Below, piece after piece: positions 44,111 to 53,362 of a stretch of 64,000 nt of DNA. The notes under the pieces were generated by a model that saw only the letters and a program-made list of their open reading frames with translations, was not told the origin of the DNA and ran no database searches. Source of the DNA: Dyadobacter sp. MSC1_007 (GTDB taxonomy: Bacteria > Bacteroidota > Bacteroidia > Cytophagales > Spirosomataceae); contig NZ_JAMOZL010000013.1 in NCBI RefSeq assembly GCF_023667495.1, positions 186,001 through 250,000 of the forward strand, read 5' to 3'. Positions within the stretch are counted from its first letter, which is position 1, and every line of letters starts with the position of its first letter. The position numbers and the translations under genes are program-made.

Positions 44111-45229
44111 ATGAAAAAACTTTGCATTACACTCATTGCGGTATTCTCCAGCTTAGCAGCATACGCCCAGGATTTTTCCGACAAAATCACACTTGTCATT
44201 CATGGGGGTGCCGGAACGATCACGCGCGAAAATATGAGCCCGGAGCGCGAAAAGGCTTACCGCGAAACCTTGAATCTGGCCTTACAGAAAGGATATGAGG
44301 TGCTCAAAAAGGGCGGCACGAGCGTTCAGGCCGTGGAGACGACCATCCATGTCATGGAGGATTCACCTCTTTTCAATGCGGGCAAAGGTGCTGTTTTTAC
44401 CAATGAAGGAAAAAATGAGCTCGACGCGGCCATTATGGAGGGCAAGTCGTTGAAAGCAGGCGCAGTGGCTGGTGTTACGACTATTAAGAATCCTATTACT
44501 GCTGCCATCGCCGTTATGGAAAAATCGCCGCATGTGATGATGACCGGCAAAGGCGCTGAACAGTTCGCAAAAGAGAACGGACTTCAAATTGTTGACCCCT
44601 CCTACTTTTATACCGAAACCCGTTTCAAAGCATTACAACGGGCCAAGGAAGAAGAAAAGATCGAGCTGGACCATGATGGGAAAGGGAGAAAAGGAGGAGA
44701 GGGACTAAAGGGAGATAAAGGAGAAAAGGCACGAGGGGGAGGAAAGGAAGTTGAAAAAGGACTTAAGACAGGTTATCACTCCCAGGAAAACCTGATTTTT
44801 ATGGAAGGTAAGAAGTTTGGGACGGTTGGGTGTGTAGCCTTGGACCGTTTTGGAAACCTTGCTGCGGGCACTTCGACTGGTGGAATGACCAATAAAAGAT
44901 ACGGCCGCGTTGGCGACGCTCCAATTATTGGTACAGGCACTTATGCCAACAATGCAACTTGCGCGGTATCTGCGACCGGTCATGGCGAGTACTTCATCCG
45001 ATCGGTGGTGGCCCATGACATTTCCGCATTGATGGAATATAAAGGAATGTCGCTGAATGATGCAGCCAATGAAGTAGTCATGAAAAAGCTCGTCGAAAGA
45101 GGTGGCGAGGGCGGGGTTATCGCTGTTGACAGAAGTGGAAATATAGCTATGCCCTTCAATAGCGAGGGGATGTACCGGGGATATATCAAAGCCGACGGCA
45201 AAAGTGAGATCCTGATTTACAAGGACTAA
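44111..45229 (+). CDS. Isoaspartyl peptidase / plant-type L-asparaginase precursor
   Basis: The 372-residue Ntn-hydrolase precursor has a signal peptide (ending AAYAQ), VIHGGAGTI, FNAGKGAVFT, LDAAIMEG, and the autocleavage site G237/T238 in KKFGTVGCVALD, where T238 becomes the nucleophile. The later STGGMTNK and GTGTYAN motifs bind substrate. It removes isoaspartyl residues or deamidates asparagine in the periplasm. Unusually, about 40 residues before the cleavage site (about 186-226) are Gly/Lys/Glu-rich low complexity, encoded by an almost pure purine strand (44675-44755). The loop here is normally disordered and is lost on maturation. Confidence 0.9.
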   Translation: MKKLCITLIAVFSSLAAYAQDFSDKITLVIHGGAGTITRENMSPEREKAYRETLNLALQKGYEVLKKGGTSVQAVETTIHVMEDSPLFNAGKGAVFTNEGKNELDAAIMEGKSLKAGAVAGVTTIKNPITAAIAVMEKSPHVMMTGKGAEQFAKENGLQIVDPSYFYTETRFKALQRAKEEEKIELDHDGKGRKGGEGLKGDKGEKARGGGKEVEKGLKTGYHSQENLIFMEGKKFGTVGCVALDRFGNLAAGTSTGGMTNKRYGRVGDAPIIGTGTYANNATCAVSATGHGEYFIRSVVAHDISALMEYKGMSLNDAANEVVMKKLVERGGEGGVIAVDRSGNIAMPFNSEGMYRGYIKADGKSEILIYKD

Positions 45230-45364
45230 TCTAACTTATATTCATAGGTCGCGTTGCTCCCGCTTTTTTTGTAGTTGTTTTAAGAAATATCCATACAAAT
45301 TTGAATCGTTCGCACGTTTTGATTTCAGTATGTAACCTCACGACTTCTTTTTCCTCTACCCTAT

Positions 45365-46471
45365 ATGAAATCAGTTTACGGATTCCTTTTGTTGCTGTTT
45401 CTGACAGCTTCTTTTGCGCAGGCTACCCATTTAAAAGGCGGAGAAATAATTGCTACCTATATTTCAGGGACAACTTATTCTATCAAAGCCCGGTTATATC
45501 TTGATATGCAGAATGGCGAGGGCGCTGCTAATGCCTTGACGTCGGTCGTAGCTTGCATGGGCGACGGGAACACAAAAGAACTTACGAGGACAAGCATTTC
45601 TCCCCTACCTTTGTCTCACGTCTCCGTTGCTGAATTTGAAGCCAAATATACTTTCCCGTCTGCCGGCATTTTCCAGATTGCCGTATCGCTCGACAACCGC
45701 AGTGGCGGCATGCTTAATCTGCCCAATTCAATGGGGACCTCACAGTTTATCTGGACGGTGATCAATACGCAATCCCCGAATTCCACCCCGGTGCTTCCAT
45801 ATCTTGCCTTTGTAGCCGGTGTGCGGCAGGTGTTTACAATAGACCTCAAACCTACCGTTCTGGATCCTGACAGCATTAGCGCCCGCGTGGCGCGTGTCAG
45901 CAAGCCATCGCCCGGTGCGTGCGGAGTTAGAATGCTGGACCATACTTACCTTTTTCCCAACGAAATCAGTGCAACCGGAACTTTCAAGATAGAGCCGGCC
46001 ACCAACCAGCTTGTATGGAAGGCGCCCGAAATGATAGGCGAGTACATTTTCGCGATGGTGGTAACTGAATGGCGGAATGGCGTAAAAGTATCGGAAAGCT
46101 ACCGGGAAGGCGTCATTTCAGTGATCGATAAACCAGGTGAAACCGTTCAGGTGCCCCCCTATGAATCGTCCGAATATGGCGGCGTGATCACCGCGGTTCC
46201 GAAAGGCAAGTCGGTCGAAATGACAATGGCCGTGGAGGCTTACCCGGTGCCAACCCAGGATTTTGTGACTGTAAAAGCTTACAGCAAAAAGCGAGCGATC
46301 ATCCGTTTGGAGCTCATCGACATGAATGGCCGCATTGTCCGCGAAATCGCCAGTAAGACACCTGAGATATTGGTGCAGGAAGAATTTGATATGCGAAATT
46401 TAGTGAAGGGCATGTATCTGATCCGGGCCAGCAATGCAACCGACGCAGTTACACAGAAGGTTGTCCGCTAG
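45365..46471 (+). CDS. Exported protein with T9SS type A sorting domain
   Basis: The 368-residue protein has a signal peptide followed by ATHLKGGEIIATYISG, an opening shared by many gliding-bacterial surface proteins. The middle has beta-rich segments (FTIDLKPTVLDPDS) like PKD/cadherin-type folds. The end (about 290-368; VEAYPVPTQDFVTV, LELIDMNGRIVREI, LVKGMYLIRAS, QKVVR) is a type A sorting domain. It should be exported by the type IX system. Binding partners are unknown. It is monocistronic with a terminator 110 bases after its stop. Confidence 0.85.
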   Translation: MKSVYGFLLLLFLTASFAQATHLKGGEIIATYISGTTYSIKARLYLDMQNGEGAANALTSVVACMGDGNTKELTRTSISPLPLSHVSVAEFEAKYTFPSAGIFQIAVSLDNRSGGMLNLPNSMGTSQFIWTVINTQSPNSTPVLPYLAFVAGVRQVFTIDLKPTVLDPDSISARVARVSKPSPGACGVRMLDHTYLFPNEISATGTFKIEPATNQLVWKAPEMIGEYIFAMVVTEWRNGVKVSESYREGVISVIDKPGETVQVPPYESSEYGGVITAVPKGKSVEMTMAVEAYPVPTQDFVTVKAYSKKRAIIRLELIDMNGRIVREIASKTPEILVQEEFDMRNLVKGMYLIRASNATDAVTQKVVR

Positions 46472-46581
46472 TGTATTGACGCCAAGTAGTGGTATAAAAC
46501 GAAAAAATCGTCGTATGGTTAATATAGTTGTTTTAGGTGAAATCTGATTTCACGTATTACCATAGGTTAATTATTAACAGA

Positions 46582-46619
46582 AAAGCGGCAGGTTTCTTAA
46601 CCTGCCGCTTTCTTTTTTA
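46582..46619. terminator. Terminator between the T9SS protein and the lipoprotein hydrolase gene
   Basis: AAAGCGGCAGGTT (46582-46594) is perfectly inverted at 46599-46611 around a four-base loop, followed on the plus strand by TCTTTTTT. It ends before the convergent gene, so it can serve both. Confidence 0.8.
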
Positions 46620-46639
46620 CTTGTGTCGCCTTTGGAAAT

Positions 46640-47554
46640 TCAATTTCCCAGCTGGCCGCCCCTGGCGTTGATATCCACCGAGGTGATCTTCTCCTGGAAC
46701 ATGCGGCTTTTTAAAAGCATCTCCTTAATCATGGTTGCATGCGAAAACGTAATCATATGGCCTGCATTGTAAAGAAATATGTACTGCGCGCGCTTGCTTT
46801 TGATGTGTTTTTTAGCAAAATCAATATTTGCCGGATCGGCGATCCAGTCGTTGCCTCCCTGAATGACCGTAGTAGGTACCCTGAGGTTTTCCCAAACAGG
46901 CAGAAGCTTTCTCAGCTCGTCGGCATGACTATACTTTTCGGCGGTAGCAGTATTGAATGAACCGGGCAAAAATAACTGCACAAGCGAGTTTCTGCCCCAC
47001 TTCGAGAACCAATAAAATTTTTCTTTGTCCGGATCAATTACCGGCGATATCATAATCAGCTCTTTGACTTTATCAGGGGCCAGTGAAGCAAGCTTGGCTG
47101 CAATGGGGGCACCATAGGACCTGCCCAGGACGATCACCTTCTCGTCACTTTTATTCAAATTGAAAACCGGGAGTAATGCATTGGCCTGCGTAGCGATGGA
47201 TGTCACAAACCTTTTCTTCTTTAGTCTCGATTTACCATATCCCACCCTGTCAACGGAAACAATATGAAAATGCTTCTGGAGATCCGCATCGTCCATCAGG
47301 TTCATATACCCCCAAAGTGACCCCGGCGCTCCGTGGATCAGCAGCAGCATCGGCAGTGTATCGGCACCAATGCTGGCAATGCAAAGCGAAAGTGTGTCAT
47401 TTCTGATGAATATCTCGGTCGGTTTGACCTTTTTATCCGCATAATGCCGCCTAACCTCCTTCGCAGAAATAATGTACCGGGAGAAACAAGAACTCAGAGA
47501 GGCAGACAGAAATAGAAAAAATACAACCGACCGCAGGAATTTAAAACTTAACAT
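46640..47554 (-). CDS. Alpha/beta hydrolase lipoprotein
   Basis: The 304-residue protein has a lipoprotein signal with lipobox LSSC (Cys about residue 23), so it should be anchored in the envelope. The fold has LLIHGAPGS (oxyanion), SVDRVGYGKS, the nucleophile elbow GRSYG, Asp in GGNDW and His in NAGHM. It is a probable esterase, lipase or peptidase of the MhpC-like group with unknown substrate. The gene is divergent from cysE by 198 bases. Confidence 0.85.
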   Translation of the reverse strand: MLSFKFLRSVVFFLFLSASLSSCFSRYIISAKEVRRHYADKKVKPTEIFIRNDTLSLCIASIGADTLPMLLLIHGAPGSLWGYMNLMDDADLQKHFHIVSVDRVGYGKSRLKKKRFVTSIATQANALLPVFNLNKSDEKVIVLGRSYGAPIAAKLASLAPDKVKELIMISPVIDPDKEKFYWFSKWGRNSLVQLFLPGSFNTATAEKYSHADELRKLLPVWENLRVPTTVIQGGNDWIADPANIDFAKKHIKSKRAQYIFLYNAGHMITFSHATMIKEMLLKSRMFQEKITSVDINARGGQLGN

Positions 47555-47752
47555 ATGCCCTTATGATTCTTGCCTTATTTCCTAAATTCACAGGATATTT
47601 CAATATACGACTTTCGAAGGATAAAAGTCCGCCGTTCCGGTGTTTTTTAAAAAGAAAATACCGTGACAAAATTTTTCAGTGCGTTTCTGTGTTCAGTATT
47701 CAAAACGAATGCCAGTCCGGATTTAACGGTGTAGTTCAACCTCTATTTTTTG

Positions 47753-48586
47753 ATGACAGCCAACCAGCAAGAACTTTTCTTTCACCGCCTTACCGCGCAA
47801 AACGAAAAATACCGGTACAAGTTGCCGTCCAGGCAGGACGCGGGAAAATTCATTCAGAACCTGATCAATTTCCTTTTTCCGATCAGTAAGGATTGCCCCA
47901 GCTGCCCCAGCAAGGACCTGGCCATGAAATATGCAGATTTACGGCATGATCTGGACTGCATGCTGCAACCGCTCATGCCTCAGCTCCAGCGGGAGACGAA
48001 CGATATTCTGGACGATATATTCGCCCAGATTCCGGGTATCTACGAAAGCCTGCTCAAGGACGCCAAATCAATCACGGATAACGATCCCGCCTCAGTAAGC
48101 ATTGAGGAGGTGATTTCGGTTTATCCGGGTTTTATGGCCATTGCCGTTTACCGTTTCGCGCATTCTTTTGCCAAATGCGGAATCCCGTTGCTGCCGCGCA
48201 TGCTCACCGAGTTTGCTCACAGCCAGACCGGTATCGACATCCATCCCAATGCAACCATAGGCCATTCTTTTTTCATTGACCATGGGACGGGGGTCGTCAT
48301 CGGCGAAACCACACACATCGGAAATAATGTAAAGCTTTACCAGGGAGTTACACTAGGCGCCACGCATGTATCGAAGTCGCTTGCATCGCACAAGCGCCAT
48401 CCTACGATTGAAGATAATGTAGTGGTTTATGCCAATGCGACCATTCTGGGCGGAGAGACGGTGATCGGTCACGATTCTGTGATTGGCGGAAATGCGTGGT
48501 TAGTAAGAAGCGTACCTCCATACTCGCTGGTTTACCACCAAAGCAAGATAGAGATACGCCAGCATTCTACACCGTCTGTTACATAA
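47753..48586 (+). CDS. cysE: Serine O-acetyltransferase
   Basis: The ATG at 47753 is preferred over the TTG at 47750. The 277-residue protein has a long helical N-terminal region (about 1-150) and a C-terminal left-handed beta-helix with the serine-acetyltransferase signature FIDHGTGVVIGET (catalytic Asp/His), and YQGVTLGATH. It makes O-acetylserine for cysteine synthesis. The N-terminal part holds an extra CPSCPS cysteine segment (about residues 48-53). Its last eight bases overlap the end of the convergent TetR gene. Confidence 0.92.
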   Translation: MTANQQELFFHRLTAQNEKYRYKLPSRQDAGKFIQNLINFLFPISKDCPSCPSKDLAMKYADLRHDLDCMLQPLMPQLQRETNDILDDIFAQIPGIYESLLKDAKSITDNDPASVSIEEVISVYPGFMAIAVYRFAHSFAKCGIPLLPRMLTEFAHSQTGIDIHPNATIGHSFFIDHGTGVVIGETTHIGNNVKLYQGVTLGATHVSKSLASHKRHPTIEDNVVVYANATILGGETVIGHDSVIGGNAWLVRSVPPYSLVYHQSKIEIRQHSTPSVT

Positions 48587-49172
48587 TGCTCCGGATAAAT
48601 CTCCGGACACCTTCCATATAAACAGGTTCCGCCTGCGTAAACGCGTAGCGCGGCTGGGTGGTCATTGTAATGCTAATAAATCCGAATGTGAGGCACCACC
48701 ATTCATAGTAGGTTTTGGTGACCGCCTCGCCTGATTTAGGACGCAGACCCGCAATCATCTCCCAAACCGGATTGTCTTTAATGCTCATCGCCTGGGAATA
48801 AGCCTTCTTGGAATCACAATATGCCCCTTCCAGGTTGAACATCACCTGAAATACTTCCGGATTCTCGACGGCGAAATGCCATATGCTTTGCGCAACCTCC
48901 ACCAATTGTTTTTGGGGGTTGCTGAAATGTCCTTTTATCTTGACAAACTCAGTCTGCAGGTAATCGAACCCTTCCATACGGATTGCTTCGAGAAGCTTGT
49001 CCTTACTTTCAAAATATTCGTAGAGAATAGGCGGGCTATATTCAATCACCTCGGCAATTTTGCGAATCGAAACAGCGGTCCACCCGTCTTCACGAGCTAT
49101 CTCCCTGGCTGTTTTAACGATATCTGAGCGTACCTGTATCCTAAGCCGCTCTCTTCGCTCTACTATCCCCAT
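48579..49172 (-). CDS. TetR/AcrR family transcriptional regulator
   Basis: The 197-residue protein has a TetR DNA-binding domain (about 15-62): SDIVKTAREIAREDG, VSIRKIAEVIEYS, PPILYEYFESKDKLL. The C-terminal ligand domain is helical and resembles the WHG group (TKTYYEWWCLTFGF). It is probably a repressor that responds to a small molecule. It has no gene to control on its own strand within 200 bases; cysE is convergent, and ppk1 reads leftward ahead of it. Targets unknown. Confidence 0.88.
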   Translation of the reverse strand: MGIVERRERLRIQVRSDIVKTAREIAREDGWTAVSIRKIAEVIEYSPPILYEYFESKDKLLEAIRMEGFDYLQTEFVKIKGHFSNPQKQLVEVAQSIWHFAVENPEVFQVMFNLEGAYCDSKKAYSQAMSIKDNPVWEMIAGLRPKSGEAVTKTYYEWWCLTFGFISITMTTQPRYAFTQAEPVYMEGVRRFIRSIM

Positions 49173-49378
49173 ACTTCAAAATGTCTTTTATGATTGATTC
49201 AGAATGATATGTCTCCAAATATAATGATATAGACCTTACGGCTCAAGGGCAGGCGAGGCTGCCTCAAGAAAAAAAACACTCATTTTTTCTTTATGTTTTC
49301 TACAAACACCGTCCATTAAATCTGACGGCAGATTCGAAAATTTTATAGGTGTAAAATTTTTTTAAGCCGCTAAAAAGC

Positions 49379-51478
49379 TTATATTTCTGAACGACGTATA
49401 GGGCCATTTCGCTCGATCTTTTCCGCCTGACGGTAATTTGCTTCTTGTGCCCGCACCTTGCCGCGCGAGTCATCCGAGATTCGCAGGTTGTTCTGATAAA
49501 GGTCTAGCCGCACCGACTTCTGATTGTCATTCACATAGTTCCGCAACACGGTCCGGACCTGATTTTTCAACGCTTCATCCAGCACTGGAAAGCATATATC
49601 GATCCTGCGGTGGAAGTTCCGGTGGGTCCAGTCGCAGGATGACAGGAACAGCTCATCGTTGCCCCGGTTACCAAAATGAAAGATGCGTGTATTCTCGATG
49701 TACCGGTCTATATGCCTGCTAACCAGGATATTATCACTGATCGAAGGCAAGCCCGAGATCAACCCGCAGCTTTCGCTGGTAATAATGTGCACGGGAACAC
49801 CGGCCTGGCCGGCCTGGTAGAGTTTATCGATCAGAATATGATCCTGCAATTGGTTGATCTTGATGGTTATAAAGCACTTCAAGCCTGCATTGCAATTGGC
49901 TATCTCGCGGTCGATAAGGTCCAGCAATCTCTTTTGAAGATTAAACTGCGTCACATATAAATAATTGAAAGGAAGATATTTGTATTTTTTCGGCTCGTCC
50001 TCGGTGGACAAGTAGCCGAACAATAGTTCTAATTCGTTGGTTAGCTCCCGGTGGCAAGTCAGCAAGGCATGATCAACGATTTCCCGGCTGGTAAGTCTGT
50101 AAAATCCGCCGGTCCCCAGAAATGCGTAACGCTCCCACCCTTTCTGTACCTTCCGCTTGACCAACGCCATCTTGCCATGCACCTTAAGTCCGGGCACACT
50201 CAGTAAAATCTTCACACCCGCGTCACGCATTTTTTTTGACCATTGCAGGTTTTCCTGGATATCCAGTTTAGTATTGAGCTCCACATAGGTCGTTACGCGC
50301 TTGCCATTCCTCGACGCGCTGATAAGGGAATTTAGAATGAATGAATTAGGGCTTATTTTGTAAAGCGATACATGAATTTCACGTACATGCGGGTCAACTG
50401 CGGCCTCGTTGAAAAAGCGAACGATCGGCTCGTAGGATTGATAAGGCAAATGCAGCAATTGGTCCGCCTGCTGGATTGACTCAAATACTGACTTTGTTTC
50501 GTCGAATTCCGGATTTTGAACAGCACGCTGCGTCGGGTAATCCAGTCGCCGGGAGAGCGCGGGAAACTTGGCAAGATCCTGCATCAGCAGATAATCGCCG
50601 CGCTCATGAAAGTCATTCATGGGGATAGCCGCCTTGCTGACCAGGTATTCGCGGATGTAAAGCGGCATTCCCGACTCATAGAAATACTGTGATGGCTGAA
50701 CAAAATTCCGCTTTTCCAACTGTTTGAGTATCCTTTGTGCGATTGGCATGGGATATTCGTCTTCAATGCTCAGCTCGGTTTCCCTTTCCACACGTACCGC
50801 ATAACTTTCCAGAATATTGTACCCCGGGAACAACAGCGGCAAATTCTCCCTGATTACGTCTTCCATAAAGGCAACATGCCGTTTCCCATCCCATTCAGGC
50901 AGTTCCAAAAACCGCCCGTACGGCTCACTAGGGACATTAACGGTCGCATACCAGTCTTCCTCTGCGTCTTCGCTATGCTGCATTCTGACCACCAGATAAA
51001 GCTGTTTGGATTCAAATGCAGGCGTTTTCAATGTCCGACGGCTATCCAGAAAGACGGGCTGCAAATACCTGAAAAGTTTATCAATAAAGAACTTTCTGAG
51101 AAATCCCTGATGCTCTGCGGCGAACGTCTCCCGGTAATACAAATGCACACCCTGTTCATTCAATGCCGGAAGGATCGCACCGCTCAGAATATCGTTAAAT
51201 TCCCTCAGTTGGTTCTCTACCGTTTCGTAGATGTGTTCCAGAAGAGACTCGGGAAATATATTCAGTTTCGAACGGATGTCGTTGCTCACCTCACCCATCG
51301 CCAGCAGGTTCGGGATCCGCACCCGGTAGAACTCTTTGGTCTGATAGGCATAAATCCCAAGGAACCGCAGCCGCTCCCTTACCGGTACTGTTTCGTCGTT
51401 TGCTTCGAGCAACAACCTGTAATTATTCGAAAGCCAGCTTAGATTGGTATCAAAGTAAGGATAGGCAACGTCGATCAT
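49379..51478 (-). CDS. ppk1: Polyphosphate kinase 1
   Basis: The start at 51478 (MIDVAYPYFDTNLSWLSNN) matches the family; the longer frame to 51556 does not. The 699-residue protein has N, H, C1 and C2 domains: FRVRIPNL-like FYRVRIPNLL, VREIHVSLYK, the autophosphorylated H434 in LKVHGKMAL, FLGTGGFYR and the second His segment NFHRRIDICFP. It polymerises ATP-derived phosphate into polyphosphate reversibly. No exopolyphosphatase or second ppk is beside it. It is divergent from an aldo/keto reductase gene by about 140 bases. Confidence 0.95.
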   Translation of the reverse strand: MIDVAYPYFDTNLSWLSNNYRLLLEANDETVPVRERLRFLGIYAYQTKEFYRVRIPNLLAMGEVSNDIRSKLNIFPESLLEHIYETVENQLREFNDILSGAILPALNEQGVHLYYRETFAAEHQGFLRKFFIDKLFRYLQPVFLDSRRTLKTPAFESKQLYLVVRMQHSEDAEEDWYATVNVPSEPYGRFLELPEWDGKRHVAFMEDVIRENLPLLFPGYNILESYAVRVERETELSIEDEYPMPIAQRILKQLEKRNFVQPSQYFYESGMPLYIREYLVSKAAIPMNDFHERGDYLLMQDLAKFPALSRRLDYPTQRAVQNPEFDETKSVFESIQQADQLLHLPYQSYEPIVRFFNEAAVDPHVREIHVSLYKISPNSFILNSLISASRNGKRVTTYVELNTKLDIQENLQWSKKMRDAGVKILLSVPGLKVHGKMALVKRKVQKGWERYAFLGTGGFYRLTSREIVDHALLTCHRELTNELELLFGYLSTEDEPKKYKYLPFNYLYVTQFNLQKRLLDLIDREIANCNAGLKCFITIKINQLQDHILIDKLYQAGQAGVPVHIITSESCGLISGLPSISDNILVSRHIDRYIENTRIFHFGNRGNDELFLSSCDWTHRNFHRRIDICFPVLDEALKNQVRTVLRNYVNDNQKSVRLDLYQNNLRISDDSRGKVRAQEANYRQAEKIERNGPIRRSEI

Positions 51479-51620
51479 TGAGTGTGGTGTAAAAGATCCA
51501 AAATTTGCTACAATATAAATACATTTGGCGGGTAAGGATATAACTTTGCAACACAAAAATTAACCGTGTTCGGCAAGCATCCGGAGCTATATCTACATCG
51601 AAAATTTAAATTAAATCACT

Positions 51621-52643
51621 ATGCGTTATCAATTATTGGGCCGGTCAGGTTTAAGGGTTTCAGAGATTTGCCTGGGTACAATGACCTTCGGCAAGGAATG
51701 GGGCTGGGGAGCAGATAAACATGAAAGCTTTAAGATATTTGAGACATTCGCCAACGCGGGGGGTAATTTCATCGATACAGCCAACCGCTATACAGAAGGC
51801 TCCTCGGAAAAATATGTCGGAGAATTCATCGAAACAGATCGCGATCATTGGGTGCTGGCCACCAAGTTTACCCTCAAAGACCGCAACGATGATCTGAATT
51901 TCGCCGGTAACCATCGCAAAAACATGATGCGGTCGGTCACATCCAGCCTCAAACGCCTTAATACTGAGTACATTGACTTGCTATGGGTGCATATGTGGGA
52001 CAATACCACGCCCACCGAAGAGGTCATGCGCGGGCTGGACGACCTGGTTTCCAGGGGTATCGTGCATTATATCGGCATTTCTGACACGCCAGCCTGGATC
52101 GTCTCACAGGCTAACACCATTGCAGATTTCCGCGGGTGGAATGCATTTGCAGCCATTCAGTTTGAATACTCGCTTTTGCAGCGTACCCCGGAGCGAGACT
52201 TGCTTCCGATGGCAAAGGCGCTGGACCTGGCTGTAACGCCATGGGGCGCGATCGGCGGCGGCGCATTAACAGGAAAATATTTAAGGGGAGAAACCGGTCG
52301 CGTCCCTGACCATAGCGCCCGCAGGAGCGAGCATAGTAGCGCAATTGCCCAGACTGTGGTGGATGTGGCCGCTGAGCTCGGTGTTACGCCTGCTCAGGTA
52401 GCCATCAATTGGACTCGTCACCGCGACCAGGTCATGATCCCTATTATTGGCGCTTCCAAAGAGGCTCAGCTGATAGATTCCATCGGCTGTCTGAACTTCC
52501 GGCTTCCCGAAGATGCCCTGAAAAAACTCAATGAAGTAAGCAAGATTGAACTAGGCTTCCCACACGAGTTTTTGAAATCCGACGGCGTAAAAGAGGAAGC
52601 CTTCGGGGGACTTTTTGAAAGCCTTGATAATCATAGGCAGTAA
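51621..52643 (+). CDS. Aldo/keto reductase
   Basis: The 340-residue protein has GRSGLRVSEICLGTMTFG, the catalytic Asp/Tyr stretch NFIDTANRYTEGSSE, Lys in LATKFT, His in WVHMWD, and the cofactor end IPIIGASKEAQLID. It belongs to the longer AKR group (AKR11/12-like, YajO/GSP69-like). It should reduce aldehydes with NADPH. A TAACTTTG at 51541-51548 fits a Bacteroidota -7 element, with the start codon about 70 bases downstream. It is followed by a palindrome and the convergent pyrE gene. Confidence 0.92.
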   Translation: MRYQLLGRSGLRVSEICLGTMTFGKEWGWGADKHESFKIFETFANAGGNFIDTANRYTEGSSEKYVGEFIETDRDHWVLATKFTLKDRNDDLNFAGNHRKNMMRSVTSSLKRLNTEYIDLLWVHMWDNTTPTEEVMRGLDDLVSRGIVHYIGISDTPAWIVSQANTIADFRGWNAFAAIQFEYSLLQRTPERDLLPMAKALDLAVTPWGAIGGGALTGKYLRGETGRVPDHSARRSEHSSAIAQTVVDVAAELGVTPAQVAINWTRHRDQVMIPIIGASKEAQLIDSIGCLNFRLPEDALKKLNEVSKIELGFPHEFLKSDGVKEEAFGGLFESLDNHRQ

Positions 52644-52660
52644 ATGCTTTGGGCCATAGC

Positions 52661-52723
52661 CTGTAAGCTTTAGGCTATAAGCTGTGGGCCGTAAGCCTAT
52701 AGCATATAGCCTAAAGCTTACAG
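52661..52723. repeat. Palindromic intergenic element abutting the pyrE stop codon
   Basis: CTGTAAGCTTTAGGCTAT (52661-52678) is perfectly inverted at 52706-52723, separated by 27 bases that hold further related TAAGCCTATAGC copies. It fills the gap between two convergent genes. There is no long T-run, so a repeat element is as likely as a terminator. Confidence 0.65.
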
Positions 52724-53362
52724 CTATTTCCAACTCTCCGGCGCGGTCCGCCAGGCGGTCAGGCTTTGTACTTGTGACTCAGTGATATAATTATGTTCGA
52801 GCGCTGTCTCAATCAGGGCGTTGTAGTTGCTGATCGTATGGAGCTTGACATTCTTAGCAGCGAAATTGCTGGCTGCAACCTCAAATCCATACGTGAATAT
52901 GGCTACCATTCCGGCGACTTCGATTCCTGCTTCACGTAATACGTCCACCACTTTTAACGAACTTCCACCAGTCGAGATCAGATCTTCAACGATGACTACG
53001 GACTGACCCTTTTCGAGTCTCCCTTCGATCTGATTGCCCATACCATGTTTTTTGGGCTCCGGGCGCACGTAAGCGAAGGGCAGCTCGAGAACGTCGGCTA
53101 CCAGGGCGCCCTGCGCTATTCCGCCTGTGGCAACACCTACTACAGCATGTACGTCGGGATATTCGTTCCGGATAAGGTCTGCCAGGGTTTTCTTAATGAA
53201 CGTCCGGGTATCAGGGTAGGATAACGCCACGCGGTTATCACAATAAATGGGTGACAACCAGCCGGAGCTCCATTGGAAAGGCTTGTCAGGGCTTAGTTTG
53301 ATGGCCTGCGCTTCGAGCAGCAACTCTGCTATTCTTTTATTGATATCCAGATCGTTTGACAT
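52724..53362 (-). CDS. pyrE: Orotate phosphoribosyltransferase
   Basis: The 212-residue protein has the PRPP-binding loop SVVIVEDLISTGGSS (Asp-Asp replaced by Glu-Asp as in normal OPRTases), the flexible loop RPEPKKHGMGN and GVATGGIAQGA. It makes OMP from orotate and PRPP in pyrimidine synthesis. Its ATG directly follows the stop of the CNNM gene with no base between, so the two genes are read as one unit. No attenuator was recognised. Confidence 0.95.
   Translation of the reverse strand: MSNDLDINKRIAELLLEAQAIKLSPDKPFQWSSGWLSPIYCDNRVALSYPDTRTFIKKTLADLIRNEYPDVHAVVGVATGGIAQGALVADVLELPFAYVRPEPKKHGMGNQIEGRLEKGQSVVIVEDLISTGGSSLKVVDVLREAGIEVAGMVAIFTYGFEVAASNFAAKNVKLHTISNYNALIETALEHNYITESQVQSLTAWRTAPESWK

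Noticed and set aside
50735..51442. 235-codon plus-strand frame
   Set aside because: It lies wholly inside ppk1 on the opposite strand, and ppk1 is certain from its catalytic histidines.
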